This document shows, in pieces, positions 25,429-32,357 of a stretch of 64,000 bases of DNA (the first letter of the stretch is position 1; each line of letters begins with the position of its first letter). The notes under the pieces are model-generated. The model worked only from the letters and a program-made list of their open reading frames with translations. It ran no database searches and was not told where the DNA came from. The position numbers and the translations under genes were made by a program. Origin of the DNA: Candidatus Saccharibacteria bacterium UBA2018 (GTDB lineage: Bacteria > Patescibacteriota > Saccharimonadia > Saccharimonadales > Saccharimonadaceae); assembly GCA_002335175.1 (NCBI GenBank), contig DDCA01000001.1, positions 310,001 to 374,000 of the forward strand. Reading direction: 5' to 3'.

Positions 25429-25749
25429 ATGTCCATTCCCGAGTCGAACGAAGTTCAACAGCACAGGGGTCGTGAGACCCATCGCGACAACGTGCTCAGC
25501 TACTGGCTCTTCCTGCCTGCTATGTTGGCAGCGGTCGCCATCATCGTGATGGCGATCACGCAGTCCGGTGGCCAGTTCATTCCCGTCGTGGTCGGTGCGC
25601 TGGTCATCTGCATGGTGATCGGTGCTTCGTACCGGAGGGGCTGGAAGGCCGGAGTTCTGATGCTCGTGTTCATCTTCGTCATGTTCGGCCTCGTGGTCGT
25701 GGCACATGAAGGGATGTTCGCGCTGCTCCGGCTGCTCGCTCAGTCTTGA
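25429..25749 (+). CDS. Small GC-rich-codon membrane protein, foreign-looking
   Basis: 106 residues from ATG 25429, preceded by AAGGAG. A charged N-terminus (about 1-28), then three hydrophobic helices (about 32-52, 56-74 and 81-102). I recognise no family. Codons are strongly GTC/ATC/CTG/GGC biased and GC-rich, unlike neighbouring genes, while the promoter is AT-rich. It is an isolated unit between divergent rpiB and convergent gap, closed by two hairpins. I infer recent acquisition; the role could be envelope-related. Confidence 0.75.
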   Translation: MSIPESNEVQQHRGRETHRDNVLSYWLFLPAMLAAVAIIVMAITQSGGQFIPVVVGALVICMVIGASYRRGWKAGVLMLVFIFVMFGLVVVAHEGMFALLRLLAQS

Positions 25750-25754
25750 GGTGA

Positions 25755-25818
25755 AGCCAGCCGGGAGATCCGTCTCCCGGCTGGCTAGCACAACTTATAC
25801 CACCAAGCGGTGGTTTTT
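25755..25818 (+). terminator. Tandem hairpins after the GC-rich small gene
   Basis: First hairpin: 13-14 bp, arms 25756-25768 and 25773-25785, GC-rich, no U-tract. Second: ACCACC/GGTGGT (25799-25814) followed by TTTTT, a classic terminator that touches the gap stop codon. Confidence 0.8.
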
Positions 25819-26833
25819 ATTTGCTCAGATTTTTTGCGACATCCGCCACAAGTTCGATTAACCGGTTGCTGTAACCCCACTCATTGTCGTACCAGGCACA
25901 GACTTTGACTAAATTACCGCCAACAACACGTGTAAGCGCTAGGTCGACAGTGCCAGAATTACTATTACCGATGTAGTCTCGGCTGACCAGCGGTTCATCA
26001 GAGACTCCTAAGATTCCTTGGAAATACGGCTGCGTAGCGGCTTTTTTGAATGCTTCGTTAACTTCGTCAACTGTTACGTCCTTTGAAAGTAACGCAGTAA
26101 CATCGCTAATGGAAACAACCGGTGTTGGGACACGCATTGAAATACCGTCAAATTTGCCAGCTAACCCCGGAAGGACTTTTGTTACGGCAATTGCGGCACC
26201 CGTACTTGTTGGTACGATGTTTTCCGCCGCATTGCGGCCTTCACGAAGATCTTTTTTTGGAGCATCCTGCAATGCTTGGCTAGCCGTATAACTATGTACC
26301 GTTGTTAGCATCGATTTTTCAATACCAAATTCGCTATCAAGTACTGCCATGACGGCTCCAAGCGAATTAGTCGTACAGCTGGCGTTTGAAATGACTTTTG
26401 TTGAGCCTGCAACTTTGTCGTCGTTGGCACCAAGAACGATTGTATCAACACCGTCGCTTTTGGTTGGGCCGGAAATTACGACACGCTTTGCACCTGCCTG
26501 GACATGCTTGGACGCGCCTTCTTCGTCTGTGAAAAAACCGGTTGATTCAATAACAAGGTCAACCCCCATATCCCCCCACGGCAGGGCGGCCGGGTCTTTT
26601 TCGGCAAGGACTTTTACAAGCTTCCCGTTAATTTCTATGCCGCTATCGACTGCTTTTACTTCATGTTCGTAGGTACCGTAGTTGCTGTCGTACTTCAGTA
26701 AATATGCTAACGTTGCGTTATCGGTCAGGTCATTAATGGCAACAATTTCAAGATCGCTGCGTTCAAACGCAATCTTAAAGGCATTCCGTCCAATCCGTCC
26801 GAAGCCATTGATAGCAATTTTTGTCTGTCCCAC
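25817..26833 (-). CDS. gap: Glyceraldehyde-3-phosphate dehydrogenase, type I
   Basis: 338 residues. NAD-binding IAINGFGRIGRNAFK, catalytic SNASCTTNSLGAVM (Cys), HSYTASQ, and C-terminal WYDNEWGYSNRLIELV. It oxidises glyceraldehyde-3-P to 1,3-bisphosphoglycerate. The start is GTG 26833 with AGGAG 10 nt upstream and TATAAT further out (26875-26880), so it has a leader of about 35 nt, unlike most neighbours. It is separated from the sugar-phosphate operon only by the GC-rich insert. Confidence 0.97.
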   Translation of the reverse strand: MGQTKIAINGFGRIGRNAFKIAFERSDLEIVAINDLTDNATLAYLLKYDSNYGTYEHEVKAVDSGIEINGKLVKVLAEKDPAALPWGDMGVDLVIESTGFFTDEEGASKHVQAGAKRVVISGPTKSDGVDTIVLGANDDKVAGSTKVISNASCTTNSLGAVMAVLDSEFGIEKSMLTTVHSYTASQALQDAPKKDLREGRNAAENIVPTSTGAAIAVTKVLPGLAGKFDGISMRVPTPVVSISDVTALLSKDVTVDEVNEAFKKAATQPYFQGILGVSDEPLVSRDYIGNSNSGTVDLALTRVVGGNLVKVCAWYDNEWGYSNRLIELVADVAKNLSK

Positions 26834-26874
26834 TTTATTCCCACTCCTATAGTTCGTAGCTTATTTCGTTTATG

Positions 26875-26929
26875 ATTATACACTACCGCCATTTACGCGT
26901 GCTTGCAGAGATTGGAGACATAGTATATT
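26875..26929. promoter_or_regulatory. Divergent promoters: gap (-) and GC-rich mini-ORFs (+)
   Basis: Minus strand TATAAT at 26875-26880 for gap. Plus strand TATATT at 26924-26929 with CTTGCA 16 bp upstream, for the short unit at 26960. Confidence 0.5.
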
Positions 26930-26959
26930 TTCAGACTACCGACTATCGAAGGAGTACCT

Positions 26960-26980
26960 ATGTTGGACGATCCGCTGTGA
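26960..26980 (+). CDS. Six-residue leader ORF MLDDPL
   Basis: An ATG with a good AAGGAG 5 nt upstream encodes only M-L-D-D-P-L before TGA. The TGA overlaps a GTG (GTGA) that opens the 34-aa ORF below. This is the layout of translational coupling. It may instead mark a one-base deletion in a formerly longer gene. Confidence 0.35.
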   Translation: MLDDPL

Positions 26981-27081
26981 GCCGCCTCGTCGGCATCTAC
27001 CGTATGACCAAGTTCATCGGCTGGTATCTGGGCAACAACCTGCTCGATACCGCCGACGATCTGATGTTCGGCGCGAGGTAA
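26977..27081 (+). CDS. 34-aa GC-rich mini-protein
   Basis: From GTG 26977: MSRLVGIYRMTKFIGWYLG, then NNLLDTADDLMFGAR. An amphipathic/hydrophobic middle (FIGWYLG) and an acidic end. Codon use is GC-rich as in the gene at 25429, and a perfect 13-bp hairpin follows. No known family. A longer in-frame reading from 26872 has AT-rich non-coding character and no ribosome binding site. Confidence 0.4.
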   Translation: MSRLVGIYRMTKFIGWYLGNNLLDTADDLMFGAR

Positions 27082-27105
27082 TACTCGCATTCCTCTTCTG
27101 TCGGC

Positions 27106-27134
27106 GCCCCCATGACTCATCGAGTCATGGGGGC
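27106..27134 (+). terminator. 13-bp perfect hairpin after the GC-rich mini-ORF
   Basis: Arms 27106-27118 (GCCCCCATGACTC) and 27122-27134, 3-nt loop, no U-tract. It resembles the hairpins ending the other two GC-rich inserts. Confidence 0.6.
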
Positions 27135-27157
27135 TCGTCATATCTTCTAAACGGCTA

Positions 27158-27163
27158 TATAAT
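27158..27163 (+). promoter_or_regulatory. -10 box of rel, leaderless
   Basis: TATAAT with 9 nt to the ATG at 27173. Confidence 0.65.
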
Positions 27164-27172
27164 ACAAGCTAC

Positions 27173-28726
27173 ATGAAAAAGCGTGAACTGTTAGAGGCTG
27201 CCAAGCCCCATTACCCTGAAAACCAGGTTCTTGAGCTTGACCATGCCATTGACATCGCAACCAAAGCCCACGCCGGGCAAAAGCGGCGGAGCGGTGAACC
27301 GTACATAAGCCACCCACTCGCAGTTGCAAAGCTATTAATTGACTGGGAACTTGACATGGACTCGGTTATTGCAGGAGTGCTTCATGACACGGTTGAGGAT
27401 ACCGACCTAACGCTTGAAGACATCGAGACTCTGTTTGGTCATGATGTTGCTTTCTTGGTTGACGGCGTAACGAAAGTAGGCCAAGCCCGAAGCGGCATGC
27501 GCGACCTAGAAAGCTATTTGCCGCAAACAAAGGACAACTTATCGAAGCTGCTTATTGCCGTTGCCAGAGACGTACGTGTCGTCATTATCAAGATTGCCGA
27601 TCGATTGCATAACTTGCAGACGTTGCAGCATATGCCCAAAGAAAAGCAAACCAAAATCGCCCGCGAAAGCCTCGAAGTTTTTGCACCAATGGCCGACCGC
27701 CTTGCCATGGGTGGCCCACGCATGCAAATAGAAGAGCTGGCATTTAAATACGTCGACCCTTCCGAATTCAATAAAACCCAGAATATGCTGAAAAAGCGGC
27801 TCGGCAAAAGCACCCGAAAACTCGGCAAGGTCCGCCAAGAAGTTGAGGCCAAACTAAAGGAAGAAGGCGTTGAGTTTGAAATAAACGGCCGGGTAAAGAG
27901 CGTCTATAGCCTGTACCGAAAACTCAAACGTGTTGAAGGCAATATTGATGACATCTACGACTTAATGGCTCTGCGGATTATTGTTAAAAATAAGGCCGAG
28001 TGCTACCGCACGCTCGGAATTTTGCATAGCATGTACCAACCGATGATTCAGCGCATCAAGGATTACATTGCCGTTCCAAAAACAAATGGGTACCAAAGCC
28101 TGCACACTACCGTTATCACGCCGACCGAACAAATTGTAGAATTTCAGGTGCGTTCGCGGGCCATGCACGAGTACGCAGAAAGCGGTCTGGCGGCGAGCTT
28201 CCATTACCACGAGCAAAAAGACAGTGATAAGTACGTTAAAACGAGTAAAATGGAAAAGCTGCCGAGCCAAATGCAGTGGATTACACAGCTGCAGGAAATT
28301 GCTGGGAAACTGCGTAACCAAGAAGAAGTCTCACGCGATCAGCTCGACATCGACCTGTTTGGTCGACGCATGTTCATTTATTCGCCAAAAGGAGATATTT
28401 TTAATCTGCCCTACGAAGCGTTGCCGCTCGATTTTGCCTATTCGGTTCACACCGACATTGGCAAGCACGCCAGCAGTTTTAAAGTAAATGGCAATATACA
28501 CCCGTTCGACAAGCCCCTTCATAACGGTGATATCGTCGAGGTTATCACTAAAAAAAGCCCTCAAATTAAGCGAGACTGGCTTAACCTTGTTAAAACGTCA
28601 CATGCAAAAAGCAAACTGCGGTCTCAGTTGAAACAGCATGGCCTCATTGAGACATTGTCGAGCGCAGCAGCCATAATTCGCGAAAAAACGAAACGCAAAG
28701 CTAGACGAGAATCTTCTCAGCGTTAA
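27173..28726 (+). CDS. rel: RelA/SpoT-type (p)ppGpp synthetase/hydrolase
   Basis: 517 residues. HD hydrolase domain: RRSGEPYISHPLAVAKLL, GVLHDTVEDTDLT (HD...ED) and KIADRLHNLQTL. Synthetase: DIYDLMALRIIVKNKAECYR, KDYIAVPKTNGYQSLHTTV and EFQVRSRAMHEYAE. A TGS domain (IFNLPYEALPLDFAYSVHTDIG) ends the protein; there is no C-terminal ACT domain. Both activities look intact, so a single bifunctional enzyme may set alarmone levels. The end overlaps the convergent NUDIX gene by 26 bp. Confidence 0.96.
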   Translation: MKKRELLEAAKPHYPENQVLELDHAIDIATKAHAGQKRRSGEPYISHPLAVAKLLIDWELDMDSVIAGVLHDTVEDTDLTLEDIETLFGHDVAFLVDGVTKVGQARSGMRDLESYLPQTKDNLSKLLIAVARDVRVVIIKIADRLHNLQTLQHMPKEKQTKIARESLEVFAPMADRLAMGGPRMQIEELAFKYVDPSEFNKTQNMLKKRLGKSTRKLGKVRQEVEAKLKEEGVEFEINGRVKSVYSLYRKLKRVEGNIDDIYDLMALRIIVKNKAECYRTLGILHSMYQPMIQRIKDYIAVPKTNGYQSLHTTVITPTEQIVEFQVRSRAMHEYAESGLAASFHYHEQKDSDKYVKTSKMEKLPSQMQWITQLQEIAGKLRNQEEVSRDQLDIDLFGRRMFIYSPKGDIFNLPYEALPLDFAYSVHTDIGKHASSFKVNGNIHPFDKPLHNGDIVEVITKKSPQIKRDWLNLVKTSHAKSKLRSQLKQHGLIETLSSAAAIIREKTKRKARRESSQR

Positions 28727-29123
28727 GTTTCTTAAAAAGCGCTGGGTATGGCTCCCTTATTTTCATTTTCAAGATTTCGTCTGCAGACATCCACCAAAAT
28801 TTGTCGTGCTCCCAGCTTAGCTTTACGTCGGGATTATCTAGTTTGATGAAATAAATGAATCGACGAAAGTGTTTTTCACCGTGTGTCTCATACTCATCAT
28901 AAACGAGATGTAAATCTTTGGGATCGACGTGGAGACCAGCTTCTTCCATAAGTTCGCGAGCAGCTCCGATTGGTGGTGTTTCGCCTTCTTCGACAACTCC
29001 TCCGGGAAGGTCTGGCTGCAAGGAACGCCGTGGATTTTCGGGCCACTCACTGCTGCGCAAGATTAAATACTTGCCATCATTGTTGCCTACAACAACCTTC
29101 GCAAGGGGTTTCGCAGCGGCCAT
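28701..29123 (-). CDS. NUDIX hydrolase
   Basis: 140 residues. The NUDIX box GGVVEEGETPPIGAARELMEEAGL fits GX5EX7REUXEEXGU. It hydrolyses a nucleoside diphosphate linked to another group; the substrate is unknown. It starts 2 nt after the ppa stop, so the pair would be co-transcribed, which fits pyrophosphate or nucleotide clean-up. Confidence 0.9.
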   Translation of the reverse strand: MAAAKPLAKVVVGNNDGKYLILRSSEWPENPRRSLQPDLPGGVVEEGETPPIGAARELMEEAGLHVDPKDLHLVYDEYETHGEKHFRRFIYFIKLDNPDVKLSWEHDKFWWMSADEILKMKIREPYPALFKKLNAEKILV

Positions 29124-29125
29124 AA

Positions 29126-29653
29126 CTACTTGCTATTCCAGCGCTCGATACATTCCTTAACCACAGCCTTGGCTTCTCCAACATCACCCCAGCCTTTGAC
29201 AATGGTAGAGCCTGGCTTCTTGAGGTCTTTGTAGTGTGTAAAATGGTGCTCGAGTTTTTTAACAAGCTGCGGAATGTCGGCCAGCGAATTAATCGCATCT
29301 CCGTCATCACGGTTGTCGGTTGGGACTACAACAATCTTGTCATCAACTTCACCGTCATCCTCAAATCTCATAACACCGATAATCTTTGCTTCTAACCACA
29401 CGCCAGTTGGAAGCGGCTCAGGGCAAACAATCAAGGTATCGAGTTCGTCACCGTCTTCGTCGAGCGTCTGCGGAATGAATCCGTAATTGCAGGGTTTTGC
29501 AAAGATAGCCGGCTCTACCCGGTCCAACATAAAAGCAGCATGCTCTCGGTCCCATTCAACCTTCAACTGTGATCCTTCTGGAATTTCGACAACCGTATTA
29601 ACGATGCCTTCGTCTACGTTACCTGGTGTAAGAACTTGGTTAAAATCAGCCAC
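29126..29653 (-). CDS. ppa: Inorganic pyrophosphatase
   Basis: 175 residues, family I. FMLDRVEPAIFAKPCNYGFIPQT, then DEDGDELDTLIVCPEPLP (metal Asp cluster) and VDDKIVVVPTDN. It hydrolyses PPi and so drives biosynthesis. The start is GTG 29653 with AAGGAG and a 5-nt spacer; TATAGC lies further upstream at 29671-29676. Confidence 0.96.
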   Translation of the reverse strand: MADFNQVLTPGNVDEGIVNTVVEIPEGSQLKVEWDREHAAFMLDRVEPAIFAKPCNYGFIPQTLDEDGDELDTLIVCPEPLPTGVWLEAKIIGVMRFEDDGEVDDKIVVVPTDNRDDGDAINSLADIPQLVKKLEHHFTHYKDLKKPGSTIVKGWGDVGEAKAVVKECIERWNSK

Positions 29654-29670
29654 TTTCGCTCCTTAATTTA

Positions 29671-29730
29671 GCTATACTTCTCTTTACATTGTACCAAACG
29701 CATTCCAGTGGTGTGGCACTATCGTATAAT
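29671..29730. promoter_or_regulatory. Divergent promoters: ppa (-) and PLD gene (+)
   Basis: Minus strand TATAGC at 29671-29676 gives ppa a short leader. Plus strand TATAAT at 29725-29730 lies 6 nt before ATG 29737. Confidence 0.6.
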
Positions 29731-29736
29731 GAGTCT

Positions 29737-30723
29737 ATGTCTGCCCCAAAGCTGCTGCTGCCGAATGAATTCATAGATGCAGCCACTAAGAGTATCGATC
29801 GAGCTACTGAGTATATTTCTTTTGTCGCGATGGTCGTCATGGATGAAGAGGCCACTGACAGGTTGATAGATGCATTGATCGCCGCAGCCAAGCGGGGTGT
29901 TAAAGTCCAAGTTGCAGCTGATACCTTTACCTATGGTGAGCTCGAGGGTCATTTCACGCCATTTAAATACTACACAAGTGCGGCACGTGACAAGACAAGA
30001 ATGGTAAAGGAGCTTAAAGAAGCCGGTGCTAAGTTCAACTGGCTTGGCCAGTTCAGTTTGCTGCCCTTCACAGGCCGAACGCACTCAAAATGTTTGGTCG
30101 TCGACGATACGGTATATTCATTCGGAGGAGTAAACCTTTCAGACCAACATCTGACATATACGGATTATATGTTTGAAATAAAGGACCAGCTGTTAGCACT
30201 TGAGTTAAGAGATGAAATAAACCGCATGATTACTGCTGATAGCAAGCACTTTTCGTACCGCAGCCATGCATTCAGCTACAAAGATAAAAGCAGCGTTCTG
30301 TTGGATGGCGGATTTCAGGCCGATTCGATTATATACCGTCGCGCCTACCGTTATGCGCGCGAAGCTAAAGAAGTACTGCTAGTATCTCAGTACTGTCCAT
30401 CAGGAAAACTTAGTCGTGCACTTAAAAAAACGAATGCTAAATTGTACTTTAACAAACCGGCTAGTGCGGATTTTTGGAATGGGCTCATTATTCGAGCCGG
30501 CTTGTTCTTTAGTGGGCATAAAACTCTGTACGAACGGAAAAACTACCTTCACGCCAAGTTCGTTATCTTCACTATGCAGGACGGAACGAAGATAGCCATC
30601 ACCGGTTCGCATAACTTCATGCCGGGCAGCGTAGTATTCGGCACGAAGGAGATCGCGCTTGAAAGTCGTGACAAAAAGGTTATTCGGCAGTTGGAAGCAT
30701 TCTTTCGGGAACATGTTGCCTAA
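29737..30723 (+). CDS. Phospholipase D / cardiolipin synthase-like protein
   Basis: 328 residues, two PLD half-repeats. First HKD motif is intact: RTHSKCLVVDDTVYSFGGVN. The second, YLHAKFVIFTMQDG, has His and Lys but Thr where the Asp is expected, with a shifted Asp 3 residues later; GSHNF follows. It may make cardiolipin-like lipids, or the second site may be altered. No membrane helices, so it is shorter than E. coli ClsA. The start is set by TATAAT 6 nt upstream. The 3' end overlaps trxB by 44 bp. Confidence 0.82.
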   Translation: MSAPKLLLPNEFIDAATKSIDRATEYISFVAMVVMDEEATDRLIDALIAAAKRGVKVQVAADTFTYGELEGHFTPFKYYTSAARDKTRMVKELKEAGAKFNWLGQFSLLPFTGRTHSKCLVVDDTVYSFGGVNLSDQHLTYTDYMFEIKDQLLALELRDEINRMITADSKHFSYRSHAFSYKDKSSVLLDGGFQADSIIYRRAYRYAREAKEVLLVSQYCPSGKLSRALKKTNAKLYFNKPASADFWNGLIIRAGLFFSGHKTLYERKNYLHAKFVIFTMQDGTKIAITGSHNFMPGSVVFGTKEIALESRDKKVIRQLEAFFREHVA

Positions 30724-31651
30724 GGCCGTCCAGGTATTCCCGGATTGCTAACGCCGCGCTAGCACCTTCGCCAACCGCACTGGCAATCTGCATAGTTGCT
30801 CCAGACCGAACGTCTCCACTGGCGAATACGCCTTTCATAGAAGTTTGAAGGTTATTATCGGTTTTAATCAGCCGGTTTTCATCAAGTTCGATTGCGCTAC
30901 TGGCGAGAAAGCCTGTATTTGGGTTCAAACCGACAAATACGAATACGCCGTCCGTATCGAATTCGACTGGCTGGCCGTCTTTGGTGGCTTTGACCTTGTT
31001 GACCTTACCGTCCTCTGCGACAATTTCGTCTGTTGTCGTGTTCAAATGCACAGTTACTCGGCCGGCATCGACATGAGCTTGCAGTTCACGCTGCAGTACG
31101 TCGCTTGCTTTTATCGTGCTACGAACCAAAAGGTCAATGTGCGTCGTAAAGCGTGTCAGAAAGATTGTTTCTTGCAAAGCGGAGTTTCCTCCGCCGACTA
31201 CAACGAGTTTTTTGTCACGGTAAAACGCACCGTCACAGGTTGCGCAGTAATGAACTCCCCGGCCAAAATACTCGGCTTCGCCGGGAACATTAATTTTGTT
31301 ATAGTCACTTCCGGTCGCAATCAAAACCGCTTTGGCTTCGACTGGCTTGCCGTCGACGGTGACTGTCTTGGTGTCACCGTTGTCTTTTATCTCTGACACT
31401 TCGCCAAATTCAATTTCAGCGCCAAAACGTTCGGCCTGGGCCTGCAGCTGGCTCGCCAGTCGCATGCCCTCGATTCCTTCCGGAAAGCCCGGATAATTGT
31501 CGACTTTATCAGTAATGGCTGCCATACCGCCAATTACGCCCTTTTCATAAAGCACGGTACTGATATTTTCACGCGTCGTATAAACAGCAGCTGCAAGAGC
31601 ACTTGGCCCGGCTCCTATCATTACGACGTCCTTTACTATACTATCCGCCAT
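30680..31651 (-). CDS. trxB: Thioredoxin-disulfide reductase
   Basis: 323 residues. FAD site MIGAGPSALAAAVYTTR, redox CATCDGAFY (CxxC), NAD(P)H site VVVGGGNSALQETIFLTR and C-terminal GVFASGDVRSG. The NADPH-binding His-Arg-Arg cluster of classical TrxB is not evident, so cofactor preference is open. It overlaps the upstream FKBP gene by 11 bp. Confidence 0.92.
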   Translation of the reverse strand: MADSIVKDVVMIGAGPSALAAAVYTTRENISTVLYEKGVIGGMAAITDKVDNYPGFPEGIEGMRLASQLQAQAERFGAEIEFGEVSEIKDNGDTKTVTVDGKPVEAKAVLIATGSDYNKINVPGEAEYFGRGVHYCATCDGAFYRDKKLVVVGGGNSALQETIFLTRFTTHIDLLVRSTIKASDVLQRELQAHVDAGRVTVHLNTTTDEIVAEDGKVNKVKATKDGQPVEFDTDGVFVFVGLNPNTGFLASSAIELDENRLIKTDNNLQTSMKGVFASGDVRSGATMQIASAVGEGASAALAIREYLDGLRQHVPERMLPTAE

Positions 31652-32315
31652 AACTTTGTAATAACTCCGCCGGAACCTCCGGTTGTTTGATTGTTTCTAC
31701 GACTCTAATTGGCATCAGTACGAACCTAAGCGGTGTATTGGCTGGAATATCGCCTTGGCCCGTTGCTCCGTAGCCTTGCTCGGATGGAATCGTGAGCATT
31801 CGCACACCGCCAATTTTCATGCCTTTGGCGCCTTCCGCCCAGCCTGAAATCGTTCCACTCGGCCGTGCGACGAATGGCGTCTTTAACTTTTTGCCATCGA
31901 TTGATCCGTCAAAAATGGTACCGTTCGGCAGCCACCCGATGTAATAAACGGCATAGCTAGTATCGTCGGTAATCGTTTCACCGGTTCCGGCCTTCAAATC
32001 TTCCTTGACTAATTTTGTCTGCGCTTTGTCATGGTCGAACTTGCCGACATTTTTTTGATACGCGCTGAACTGTTTATAATATTTACTCGACAACGCCGAG
32101 GCTTCTTTTTCAAGCGCAGTGGTCTGGGCTGTCTGCTTCTCGGTCGCCGCGTTTAATTCTTTTTGATATTTTGCGTATTGCTCTTCCACACGTGCCGTAT
32201 CGGCTGCTTCATTCTGCGGCGCTAAAATCATAGCGACAAATCCAGCAATAGTACCGACTGTCAGAACGATTGCAATAATCCAGATACCCGTACGTTGGGC
32301 GGTTGATGTGGCCAT
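31641..32315 (-). CDS. Membrane-anchored FKBP-type peptidyl-prolyl isomerase
   Basis: 224 residues. N-terminal transmembrane helix (about 10-30), a coiled-coil region (about 40-95, VEEQYAKYQKELNAATEKQ), then an FKBP domain: YAVYYIGWLPNGTIFDGS, ISGWAEGAKGMKIGGVRMLTIPSEQGYG. It should fold proteins outside the membrane. Strong AAGGGGGAA before ATG; TATACT about 40 nt upstream. Co-transcription with trxB suggests an extracytoplasmic folding/redox pair. Confidence 0.9.
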   Translation of the reverse strand: MATSTAQRTGIWIIAIVLTVGTIAGFVAMILAPQNEAADTARVEEQYAKYQKELNAATEKQTAQTTALEKEASALSSKYYKQFSAYQKNVGKFDHDKAQTKLVKEDLKAGTGETITDDTSYAVYYIGWLPNGTIFDGSIDGKKLKTPFVARPSGTISGWAEGAKGMKIGGVRMLTIPSEQGYGATGQGDIPANTPLRFVLMPIRVVETIKQPEVPAELLQSYGG

Positions 32316-32357
32316 GTTCCCCCTTGGCTTTAGTCAAGTATTGCTTGCATTAGTATA

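Noticed and set aside
26872..27081. A 69-aa version of the GC-rich mini-ORF
   Set aside because: The first 35 codons lie over the promoters of two genes, lack a ribosome site and have a different composition.
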